Assembly (NCBI GenBank): GCA_943737045.1
Contig: CALSFV010000373.1
Location: 188,501 to 252,500, forward strand
Reading direction: 5' to 3'
Length of the DNA stretch: 64,000 nucleotides
Source: Parapristionchus giblindavisi
Taxonomy: Eukaryota > Nematoda > Chromadorea > Rhabditida > Diplogasteridae
Every line of letters begins with the position of its first letter. Position 1 is the first letter of the stretch. Below the pieces are notes generated by a model. It searched no databases and was not told the origin of the DNA. It saw only the letters and a program-made list of their open reading frames with translations. Below are positions 46,785 to 59,300 of this stretch, piece by piece. The position numbers were made by a program, and so were the translations under genes.

Positions 46785-46883
46785 TTTGAAGCTATCCACT
46801 CTGTCAAAGCATCTCGTTCTCTTTGCCTACAAGAGAGCGTTACCAGAGCGTATAGTAGCTTTAGCTCGGGAGTGCTTTCACTG
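46785..46883. mobile_element. H1 hairpin MITE copy
   Basis: Diverged left half; right end TTTAGCTCGGGAGTGC. Confidence 0.7.
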
Positions 46884-46899
46884 ATGAATGAACAAATCA

Positions 46900-47739
46900 G
46901 AAATATGAAAAAAATTGTTAAAATCCATCTGTTCAGCTGAATTGAGTAATATCATAAATATCAAATGCTAAATGTATGTCCGTATGACTAGTTCCATTTC
47001 AGTAACCACCACAGAAATTGTGCAAATAAGCCAAGTAACGAAACCCTTTGAACGACTTTAATCTTGCACTCAATCGTGCTCATAATTTATACTGTTTGAA
47101 AACTTTGGCATTTGAAATTATTAATTTGAAAGTACTCCGACTGCATGAATACGAATATGGAACAAGATAATAACTTGCCTACAAACCACAATACACCGGG
47201 GAAGAGTGGGTGGGGCTTCTGAGATTGTCAAATCGGAACGGAAACGTACTAAACAATTATTACAAAATGAAAGATGCGAGTCAAAATATAGGGACAAAAC
47301 GTTTGCAACGATAATATATATTACAACATTGATTATTATTCTTCAAAATTTTGTTATCAGTGTACATACATTTTTTAGCCTATAGCAGAGAGAAAGTTTG
47401 CTAGGAATCCGGTTTTTTTATTAAATTCTTTTTTTTAAATTCGCTTAAATATGAGCAATAATTACTTCACTTATATTTTAGTGAAACCTTCGAAATTGAA
47501 TTTACTTAAAACCGGGCTGCTAGTTATTTGTTCTCCATGCAGTCTTAGTAGCTCATAGGGGGGGGGGGGGCTCTACGTAAGTGCTAGTGAAGAATTATAT
47601 CTTATAAACCCGTTATGGACAAAACGGAACAAGAGAAGAATTTGCACGATTTAAAGCAACAAAAACGGGTGGTGCGAACAACGAGAAGGTACAGCGTATT
47701 AGTGGGGTTGATCTTTGATCTTTGGTCATCTTGATCTCA
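46900..47739. other. Region 3' of sipa-1
   Basis: No gene seen. A run of 13 G at 47558-47570 is notable. A reverse AATAAA at 47417-47422 could serve as the sipa-1 polyadenylation signal. Confidence 0.4.
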
Positions 47740-50395
47740 TTACAGAGCGGCTCCTTTGATTCGGTCGAGCTCCCGTCTAGTTTCGTCATGAGCTCGTCGC
47801 TCCTGTTAAACAATATAGTTAAAGGCAATCATAAAGAATGCATGATGTTAAAGGCAAGCTACGAGGCAAGTTGAAACTCTGATTTTTCAAAATTGTCTGG
47901 ATGACAAAGAATTTTGAGAAATAGGATAAGACCAGTTAAAGGGAAACTTTTTTTTGTTTTTTTTTTGTCAACGGCCTCTTCAACGGTCTACTCTCTCGTT
48001 GCTAGAGAACAGAGAAATAGTGTGCGCAATGAAGAGGCCGTTGAGTGAGGTTACTCTCCCTTTAAAATAACGCGGGAGTTAAGATAACTCGGTGTTTTTC
48101 TTTAAGAAAATGCAAATATCCACTCACACTAGCCAGTTCCTCCGTCAATTTTTGTACAGACATTTCCATCTGCCGCTTCTCCTCCATTAGTTGAGATATG
48201 ACAAGTTGGCAGTGCGCCAGCTCGGAACTGATCGACTCTCGCGCGGATCGGGCGCTCTGCTGATACGGTAACTTCAGTTATTGATTAACGGTATGTTCAA
48301 GCACTACAACGCTTTTAAACAATTAGAAATAATTCAGTTGAAATGATTAAAGGCTTTGATTATCTTTATTTCACATTCTGGAATCTATTTTGTCATTGAT
48401 CAAAAAATATAACTTAAAACCGAGTACTCACCCCGAACAAACTATCGTTCCCGCTGAACGACAGCCGCAGTAGTTCATCCGATAGTGCACGATTCAGCGG
48501 CTGCAATTAACCAGAATTCAGTCAAGACCAAACTCGTCTGGGGTTCGCCGCAGTTCTTTTTCTCATAGACCCTCGTCCATCACAACTACGTCAAGAACCT
48601 TGGGCGGATTGAGCAGCGAACAGATGTGTTCGTGTACCGATGCGGAAGAGGACGCGGTGAGTCCGAATCGGAGCGAATTCCCGGCCCCGAAACCCGGTCC
48701 GGCCTGCGAAGTCGTCGACGTAGACAGTGTCGGGCCGCTGTTTGTGCCACTGTAGAATGCGGGCGTTTAGAGGAGTGTGCGTTGCCGGCCCCGGGCCAGA
48801 AAAACAGGCAAACTACTTCTAACAGTCAGACAGAGAGATAGATATAGAGATGCTATCACGACAGGAATTGTGCTCGGTCCGATCGGAACCGGGTTTTGCC
48901 CGGACCGGGTTTAGGCATCCGATCGGGCGTCACAGCGAACCCGAAGAGATTCAGCTGAGTGTGGGTGCAGGATAGAGTGAATGTGTTTGTGCAACAAAAT
49001 ACGAAATAAGACAGAGATGATAGGAGAAGTATGAAAGGGACAGAAGACAATCTAGAGTCTACGCTGATGACGTCACCGTATTTTCATAAATATTGATATT
49101 TTTCATAAATATTGATTTTTTATCAGTTATCCATTTAAAGGAAGATGACGTCATCAGTTTAGCAAAGTCTCGTTAAAGGCGTTACCACAGTCGACGGTCT
49201 GTACATAACACATACATTCATTTTATTGTTTTTGTTATTGTGCCAAATTTTGAATAACTGTTCTCCCTGTGTCTTGGACAAACGCTGTGATTCATGAACA
49301 GACCGTCGACGTATGGCATCGGTGTCCTTTTAACGGGCAAGCAGCGAAAAAAACTAACCAGAGGTTGTTCTTGGAGTGAGAAAACGGCTCCTGCAATGAG
49401 AAAAGTGGGGTCGAGAGAGCGAGAGCGAGAGAGAGATAGACAGAAGAGGTGCTACTGTCGAGTAAATACAGTAATCTAATCTATCAGTAGACTCTACGAG
49501 TGATATACTCCTTTGAAAACTACCCGAATTTTAGCAGACACCTGAATATCCTAGAATTTTCTGGATCCTCAATCTAGTTTTTGGGAGTATTTTCCGATAA
49601 TCTTGCATAATAATAACTAAGAGAGATAAATAAATTAAATCTGGCAGCCAAAGCTAAGTGAAATAATCTTTAAGAGCGTAACTGAAGGATAGTCAAGATG
49701 AAAAAAAAATGCATGATAATCGAGGCCTGTCGAGCAATCTGTAAGCCGTTTTCCCTTCTGTATGGCTCCACTGTCAATCTTGCTTTTTTCTACATTAAGA
49801 TTTTTACATGTACGATAATGTGCATTGTTTAATGTTCTTCAGTAGTCTACCTATATAAATGAATCAGCAAACTCTGTGAGAATCTAAAAAACACAGTAAT
49901 TCTTTTGAAAAGGAGAGAAATTCTAGTAGATTATTATCGATAGTAAATTGGTTTCGCTTCAATTATGAGGTTCAAATTCTTACCCGATAACTGGTTCGCT
50001 CTTCGAAACTGCCGGACGAACTGCCTTGCGAGTACTCACGATTTCGAAGACGGAACATTTCTTGGTACGTGAAGTGCCTGAATTAACCAATATCATACAC
50101 TGAATTTGGATGAATTTGTTGAAAAAATCGGAGCATTCTTTACGAACATAGCAAGAAACAAGAACCGATAGAACCATCCTATCGCTACATATCTTATGAC
50201 CAATTGAATATGTAGGTAGTTGATCTTGATAAAGTGTTTAAATGTAATGTAGTTACAACAGTATTCAAGATAGAAGTGTTTTAATTTTAAACATAATTTA
50301 AAAATTACGTCAGAGGTTGTTTTGCGAAAGCGTCGGGAGTGAGCATCTGTTCATTGCCCTTGGCTGCAGGGCAATTTGGATCTTCGCAGCCACGT
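47740..50395 (-). CDS. sipa-1: sipa-1 C-terminal exons with coiled coil
   Basis: Exons 50309-50395, 49984-50077, 48860-48954, 48599-48749, 48432-48500, 48128-48256 and 47740-47802. After the PDZ come [18 protein letters not shown] and [15 protein letters not shown], then a Gly/Pro/Ser-rich stretch and [19 protein letters not shown]. The last two exons form a predicted coiled coil ([18 protein letters not shown], then [19 protein letters not shown]) matching the C-terminal leucine-zipper position of SIPA1L proteins. Exons 48860 and 48599 were accepted because their phases link the flanking exons exactly. Confidence 0.85.
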
Positions 50396-53300
50396 CTGAA
50401 ATATAATCTTACTTATTGTTAGATAAATTTAAAGAAAACGCATGACTAAGTCGTATCAAATCAACAATTAAGTCCGTAAGTCCACTAAGACTTAGAGAAT
50501 AAGTCCCTAATAACCTCGGAGATCCATCAGGTGCAGGTGAGAGCAGTAGTAACCGTATGCAGTCTCGCTCTCTCACAATGACAGCGAGATCTTCGACAGA
50601 TAGAGTGGCGACGTTCTGACCCTCCACCTATTTATGAATATTATATATCACAAATATTAAAGGGTCCATGTTAGTTTATGTCATGACAACATGTTATCCA
50701 CAAAAATTCAGCAAAACAGTGGTTCTTTTTTTTTTAAATTCTATGCTCTTGAAAAAAGATTATTTTGTTAAATTGAAGTTTATTTTAAATTATCATAACA
50801 TGGTGTCATAAGTGAATTTGTATTTTTTTAAATCGTCGAAAATATTACATGTCGTACCTCCACTATCCGACTGCCTTGCCGTAATCCTGCCTTCCACGCT
50901 GTTTGGTACATCTCAACGTCGGTCACTACCCCCTGAAAACATCGATCTTTGATCTTATTGTTAAAATTTTTGATAACATCGATATTTGATGTTCAAAAAT
51001 TTTGATCGTTGAACTATAATCTTTGATCTTTAGAAGATTTAACTTCGATATTTCAGCAAACCTCATCATGCAGATGAAATCCCCACGGATGAGCAGTCGA
51101 AGCACGGCGCAGAACGACTTCTTTCGCCTGATATTATTTTAATAAGGTCGTATTTTATCTTATTATTCTCTTATTGCCAATTTTATCTGACTCTCTGACC
51201 TGGCAACGCTCTCTCTTAGACATAAAAAGAGGAAGAAAATTGTCAGTTCGGAGAGTTTCAAATTAGTTCTTGTGTACCATTTAATTTGGCATTATTTGTG
51301 AACCTGTTTTTATATTTGTTGCATAACAATTTTTTACAAATGAATAGTAATGATGGGATACCTCGTCTCCTTTAGTGACCATTTGCAATCGTTCCAGTAA
51401 TTGACTCAACTCCTCATCAGTACCACTTTCTGTCACACATCGCAGCAGTAACGAATCACCATGATCGTAGTAGAGACGGAGACTGAAATTGGATTTTTAA
51501 TATTGCATTCGAGTTTTATTAAAGCAGAAACAATTAGCTACTCCAATATTCAGTCCATCTTTTAAAAGTAAGCTTAAAATTATCCAAATTGCAGACATGT
51601 AAAAGGCCCACGAGGTAATTTTCTCTCCGCTCTCACAACGCCTTTCATAAAAAGAAGAAGAGATAGCATTGATAGAGCTGAGAGTTTCAAATTAGCTCGG
51701 GATGTGCTTTTATATAAGAATAAAAATCAAAACGGGAAAGTTACCCCATTTCAGTGTTCGCCCATCCGATTATCGAGTGAGTGGGCGTACAGAATATGCA
51801 AACGCCAGAAGGTCTCTCCAGCAGAACCAGAGCATCCGCCGATAACCCGAGTACGCAGGAGACACGCTGTAATAGGATGATCTGTGATCTTTGATTACCT
51901 GTGATGGGATGGAGTGACATTTGATCTTTGATTATCTTTTAATCGTTGGAAAATAACACACATAAAAAAAAACAAATAAGATACCAATATGTTTGTATTC
52001 GCAATTATTTTGTACTTATTTTTCTTGTATTCTCTATATTGTTTTTCTTCCTTTTTTCTTCAAATTGATGTTTCACTGATCACTGAACTTCTGATAAAAC
52101 AATAAACAGTTCGTTATGTAATTCTTACCGTATTCAGACAGTGATCGTGAACGTCTACCAGCCACGAGAGAGCGCCTCGAAGCTGAGACATCGCCGGTTT
52201 CCTATGGGCGCCTTTGTCGCCTTTTCTCTGCAATTTAGAGCTCTTCAAATCTTCAAATCTTTATAATTTAATATAATATTATTTTATTCACCATAAATTG
52301 GCCAACGAATAACATTAAAATGAAAATCATCGCTATCTTCTTGCACATCTAGCCTTTATTAGCTTTTTTTATTTGCTAAAGTTTATCTGTCCCGAACATA
52401 ACATGCTCGAATGCAAGAACTATGATTTTGATTTGGGTAATTATTACCACAGATACCTTCACACTGCCGCCTAACAACCGCGACGCTATCCGCGCCGCAC
52501 CATCATTTGCGTGAGGCCCGACGTAGTTCTCGGCCAGATCCTGAATTGAGAACTTTGATTATTGGGCATTATTCATAAGACAGTGGTTTCTTCTCATTAT
52601 TTAAGTTAATTGAATTTATCATACATCAAAAAGGTGTGGTATTTAAAAAAAATGTGGGTGAAAAAGCAGGTTATATTTTCCAGTATTTCATTTCTGGAAA
52701 ATGAAATCATACATTTGCCCGCAACGACTCGCATAAAATAAACAAATAATTTTTAAAAATACACAAATAATAAAATAATAAACAAATACTCACTCGGAGT
52801 GCCTCTCTTCGTGTTCGTGCTGCCATCGTTGCGAATTTCTTCGATCGATGAACAGCATTTTCGGCGTTGATTACTGGAAGAAAATTGAGATGAGTTATAA
52901 ATAAAAAAAGGGAATTCATAATTAATTTTGAAATTGATTCCCGTACACAGATCATAGATTTTAATAAAAAATAAAGAAATGCACTAGCGGCAATTCAAAT
53001 ACTGAAAAGCGTAGGGTCTCCCTTTATTTACTACTTTGATTAACTTTGTTACCTTACATAATGTTTAAAAAATCAGTAGAGCTGTAAAACATGAATAAAC
53101 AACAAAAAAATAAGAAGAAAAAAACAAAATTAATTGACAGATTGTAAATCATTGACTTACTTTTCGTTAACAACCAATCATGGAAGTCGGCACATTTAGT
53201 GAAAGTGGCACCGAGAGGAAGAGGAGGACCGAATGATGGAACGTCTTTACTCCGTGATACAGCGACACTAAAACCAATGCATGTATACTTGTTGATTTAT

Positions 53301-56300
53301 TTATTTATTGATTTATTCCATCAAATATGTATTAGGTTGAGTCATAAGTTTTGTCGCATTTTGCCCCTTTAAACAAATTGAAATAACTTTATCTCGGAAA
53401 AAGCAAATCAATCAAAGTAAGCGCCGTCTTGGTCGACACACTTCCTTCAAAGTTCGGGTATCTTGTGGATACTGTGCTCCCAGAAGGACGGCTGCTTGGA
53501 GGCAAGGAAGTTGGTCAGCCAGATTTCGACCTCCCGCTGATTATTGAAATGTACTCCTCCGAGAGTGCGCTACATATCGGAAAACAAGCGGTAATCGCTA
53601 GGAGAAGAGTCGGGCGAGTAGTTCGGGTGGGGGACAACGTGCCACTCAAAGTCCAACAGGACCTTTTTGGTCGTCCTTGCCACATGGGGTCGGGCTTTGT
53701 CGGGCTGGAAGTGAATCCGGTCGCGTAGCTAGGGAACGGAGAGGACCTTGGACTACAGGGTCTGTAGTTGGCGAGAGTATACCGCGGCCGTAATAGTTGG
53801 CCCCTGTGGAAACAGCTCCAAATACACCACACCGCCTCTGCCCCACCAAACAGTCAGTATGATCTTCTTCTGGTGAAGTTCGAATTTGGCATTGGAATTG
53901 GGCCGCTTAACTAGATCAACCTACTAAGCCCGGAGTACTACGTTGTCGTAAATCATCCACTTTTCATCTCAAGTCATGATCCCGTCGATCCTAGCCGTTG
54001 TGCGAGCGTACGAAATTAGATTCAGACACTGGTCCGCAGGGTTGTCCTACTGCACAATTGGTGGGGTAACCATCGACCCAAATTCTGAACCTTGCCAAGA
54101 TCCAGTAGGCAACCAACGATGGTGGGTTGGCTTACCCCAAGACTTGTCGCCATATCACAGGTGGTAGCACAGGGGTCCGCTTGGACGTGATGCTCCAGCA
54201 CGCCCAATTCCAGCTCGGGGGCCGTCCGTACCTTTGACATCGTACTCCCTTCTTCGAAGCGTTTGAACCAATGTTGCACAGTGCGCGTACTAGGGGCTTT
54301 AGTGTTGTACACTACCGCCATGCGGATGTGGATATCGGGATGTTTGAGCTAGAATAGGAAGAAAACAACGTGACGTTTCACATTTGCACAAAACTGGGAA
54401 CGAATTGAAGAGGAATTTCAGCTACTAGACTCGATGTAGGTACAATTCACTACTACGCTCAAAGAGTAGTAGTAGTGACTTATTTACTGCCAGAACGGAC
54501 GGGGTAATTGATAGCGTACGACTGAGCAGTGATAGCACAAACATACCCCTCCAAAATGCGACAAGACTTATGACTCAACCTAATATATATTCACAAACAT
54601 ATTACTGGCCAGGTGAGGGAGGAAAGTCTGAAGTAATGGCAAACAACATTTAGCGTACACTAATTTTTTAGCAAAACTTCACTTTCCCATACTCCCTTGC
54701 TTGTCTCACAAAACTTTTGAACTTGTTCCTCTCACTTTGTTATGCGATCATTCTAACAAGACTTGTAAGACAGTCTCTAATCATTTCAATGAAGTATGTT
54801 TCATATCATGCATATATTTTAGTAAAACAAGTGAAGGATGTTTAAAATTGAGCGCTTGTGCAAAAAACTATTGTATACTCACAAAGTTAAATTGTCATTG
54901 TCATTTTCAATTGTCATTGTCAATTGTCATTGTCAGTGTTGAAAGCAATGCCCAAGCTAATTTTGCTCCATACATTTTCACACACTCGTAATGCGAGGAT
55001 TTACCAACTATATAGGCTCATTATCTGGTCACTAGATGCGGCAAAAAATCACTAATTTTAATCGAAAAATATCTAATTTTCTAAATTGACTATATAAAAC
55101 AAAAGACGAGGGTACCGAAAACGTAAGATTTGACTCTCCGCTTCGGCAACGCTTTCTCGTGGATAAAGCAAGCGAGAGAGCGTGGTCAGATCGGAAAATC
55201 AATGTTGGGTTGTCCAGCTAACCTATAGCTCGTGTTCTCACTGCACGCCTCATTCACTCGAACGATGATGAAGACGTGTTGGAAGTGACTCCTGAAACGT
55301 ATACGATCACAGTTATTTTATTTTATTTATTTATTTGTTTATTCATCATTTAGAACATGACTAATGTAGGGGAAAAAGGGAGTAATGGAGTTCCATTCAT
55401 TAAATTTATAAGAGTTCATTAGGTCGAGGGACTTGATGTGCATGGTGTCATCAACGGACAGACACTAGCGGGGAATCGAACCAGCGACCTTTCGTTCGCT
55501 ACGCCCAACTCAGCGCCATGGTACACGATGGTGTTGCAATTCTTGCTCTTGGAACTATCCATCCAAGCGAAAAAGATCGCCTAATTTATTATTCCCAGTC
55601 TTGATTGTTTGATTCATAATTTTTTATAATTGGAAAAGAAATTATTCAAATTCGCGAAAAATCATAAACTATAGAAAATATAAGCAATATATCAGACCTG
55701 ACGGCAATGGGCGAGAACGGCGTGGCTCCTGGTTCTTGGAAGATGATCGTTACCATATCGTTTCCGATGTGTCGCTTCCTCGACAGCTGGAAAAAAACTA
55801 CTATAATTAGCTCGGAACTACTAAACAATTCATTTCAAGCTCCTGTATATCTAAATCTTAATGCATCGTTACATTTACCTTACGTGCCTACGCCGTAACC
55901 CCCTCCGCCGCCTCGGAAACGCGGCAAATGTAACGATGCATAAGACAGTACCACAAACGCTATAGTACTGTACGCACACAGGTCATTGACCAGTCATAAG
56001 AGTTACAGTACCAGTGCAAACAAGAAAAGTCTACCGTATACCTGTTGCCGATTATTCGAGGTGTACGGTAGGAGGGTGGAGACATGGAACATGACATCGT
56101 GCGCCTGGTATTCGACATACACAGAGTGCGTACCGGTTGTGTCACCGCGAGTGTCCAGACCGCCCTGGAAAAATAATTTATAAGATTTGAATTTGCCGCT
56201 AAATAATGTTCGCAAGAAGCTCTAGTAGTTAAAAAGTATAAATCAAAAGGAAACTATAAAATCAAAAATGACCTTTGGGTGTCAGTCTATACAGATATTA

Positions 56301-59300
56301 GGCAAGATTTCAATATGTGTTATTCAATATGTGAAATCAGGGAACTAGAAAATAAAGAAAGTTGTGCCGTTCCGGTAAAATATCGATACTTTCTGACAAT
56401 AAAATACCTTATAGGCGTCGAATCCTTTCAATCGCACGCGTGATCCGAGAAAGTCGAGGAACTCATCGAAAGCGGGTGTGGCTTCTTCTGAAATCGAAGA
56501 GCGGAATAATACAGTAGCTTATTTTTACAGCAACAATATGTATGTAGGTATGTCATATATAATATCGTTCTAATACGTCCGCATAGCATTTTGAGCCGTT
56601 GGATAACAATCGTTCAGAAATCTATTTTTCGCGCAGAACCAGTGCGTCAAAACTTTTTCCTTTTGATCTGCGTGCCTCTTATGAAATTTTCCAATGAGCA
56701 CCGGGTTCTAACTATTGCCCGTATAAATTGTACTTGTAATTGCCTTGCTACTGGTTAGTAAAACGCAGAAGAATTATATCGATCAACTCCTTTTCTCTCC
56801 TTTCCCTCGCTGCGCTCTCTCTGATCTACGTGATATCTCGCTTGGACTCTCTCTCTAAACATAGAAACACATAGTGGCTGTGGCTGGCTACTCTCGTGCC
56901 AAATAACCAAGTGTATTCTATACGGTGATTACTTACCATTATTATACATTTGCTCCTCGGTGCTCTGATCCTTGAGACAGAGTAGGACACCGATCTTGTA
57001 TCGAGTGTACATTGGCTGCTCGTCGATTTTCATCAACATCTCCTCGATCTGGAATATTGATGGGTTATTTTAAATCATTTCTTTAAATTTTTAAATTTAA
57101 ATTTTGTTTTCAATTTTCTTTTAGCATTGAACGCTCAGTTTCTTAAATTAGTATTTATCTAACAATGGAATGATCTCAGATCGCTGAAGCGGTCCAATCA
57201 GGTTGAAATTTTTCATAGAGGTCATATAAAGTACTGGTAAATGATATCTGTTCCCCGCTCCTTACAACTCGATATCTACTCGATCATCTTTTCATTCAAA
57301 GGAATGATCAAGAGTCGAAATTCATCTGAAGCTTCAAATCTACTTTCTGACTACGACTTTTTGATATCATTTACCAATACGTTGACCTACCTCTATGCAA
57401 AATTTCAAGCAGGTTGGCATCCGCGAGAGGGGATCATTCCACTGTTAGCAGAATCGCTATCGAGTAAAACGTTGAGCTTCTTTTTTTGATTGTTTAATTT
57501 CATTTTGAAATCTTTAGTACGAAAATGAACCTTATGCGATTGTAGAGCAGGCCGTAAGCAACTGAAGGGTATCCGGGGACAAGTCAGCTCGAGAAGTTCT
57601 CTGGAAATTCGGAATATATTGAAAATTGAAAAGATACAATTTAAATTGTTTTTCGAAATCAACATGAAATATTTTGTTGGTAAAAAAGTAAAGGTAAAGG
57701 TGAATCCCGTAATTCAAGGCACACGAAGTCATGCGGGAAGTCACCGATAGGACAGTGGCAATTCAAGGACAACTCCGTCCGTATTGCCTGATCACTTCTT
57801 CGGGCCTATTTTGCCGCGTGATCTAGTCGGCTAGGGTAATCACTCCTTAGCATGTGTCCTACCTCAAGAGTGCTCGTGTGGATCTACTCTCCGCTGGCTC
57901 AGACAGCATTTCTTCCGGAATGGCTAACCGCATTGGTTTTAACTGAAAGCACATTTTGTATTCATCGTTATGATTGAATTCACTGATAAAAAGAGGAAAT
58001 TCATATAATATGCATGTGATATCAATAGTAAAATGGAAATGATTAAATACATAAATAGTACGATACCTCGCTGATTCTTATGATCATTCGGTAGATGTAC
58101 TGGGAACTGGAAGGTGGCGCACTTTTATCTTTGTCGGTGGACGCTGAGGAATTCGTCAACGATTGTCCAGCCTTGCGTTTCCGCTCGCCGACCTTTACAA
58201 AGAAGAAAAATAATAATTTAAGATATTATTTATATCTTTACGAGTAATGTTAGCACGGTGGGTAAAATCTGGCGCATGCAAAGAAAAACTTGCAGCTTTC
58301 ACAGAGGGCATTAATGTAAGGACAAGGCGAGGTTAAAGACCTAGCTTAAAGGCACTGAAGAACGAGTTTTTGCAGGAGTAATGTATAGCGAAAAAACGAT
58401 CCGTTCCAATGATGTACAGTGATATTCAAGCTAGGTTTTGAACAATATTGAAAGCGAGGGAAAACTAATTGATACGACATTGAGGACTGAGAACGGACTT
58501 TAACTTGCTTTTCATACAAATCATTAATTAAATAAAAAAGGCGTTAATCTTACGATTAATAAAATAACTATTAAAATCTTTATAAAAAATGTTATGTGGA
58601 GTTGATAGACTCAACAGTCTTTTCCCACGCAAATGTCTTGTCGAGTTAGACAAGATACATGCGATAAGAACAGACTACTGACAATGGTCATAAGATTCAT
58701 TTGTAAATAACAGTAGGTTAAAAGAATGCCCCCAGGCAAATATAAAACTCTCCGCTGTGGTCTAGTCTCTCACTTGAAATCACGGAATGTGTTAAATTAT
58801 TTCAAACATCTGCTTGGGGGCATTCATTTAAAGACACACCCCAACATATTTGAAACTCTCCGTTCTAATCATACTCTCTCGCTTTCTTTGTCGACGAGAG
58901 AGTTTTGCCAGAGGGGAGAGTAAAATATGCTCGTGTGTGCCTTTAAAGATATTACTGCCACTATCGACGGTCTCTTCAAACTGTAACAACGAAATACTGT
59001 GGGTATCTGAGCAAACCGTCAACGATGGTCATGGTTACCGAAGAGACCGACAATCATGGTCAGGGGGTTATCTTTATATAAGTAAACGAATAGGTATAAT
59101 AATAACTTCTCTAGCAGACAGCATCTCTCCCACCTCTTTTACGATACTGATCGCTATGGGGCCAAGCTCATCGTCCATCCCGAAGTACTCGATGTGAGCT
59201 GTAATTTTGATAAATTATTTATTGATTTCCACCAAATACGTAATATTCTCGCCATATATCTCCTTATCTTTTTTCTCGTTTGCAGATTTTTTAAAGTTTA

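Noticed and set aside
47613..47828. Minus-strand open frame of 71 codons
   Set aside because: It overlaps the sipa-1 last exon in another frame; the exon frame with the coiled-coil ending is better supported.
48626..48841. Plus-strand open frame of 71 codons
   Set aside because: It is the antisense shadow of the sipa-1 exon 48599-48749, whose minus-strand frame fits both neighbours.
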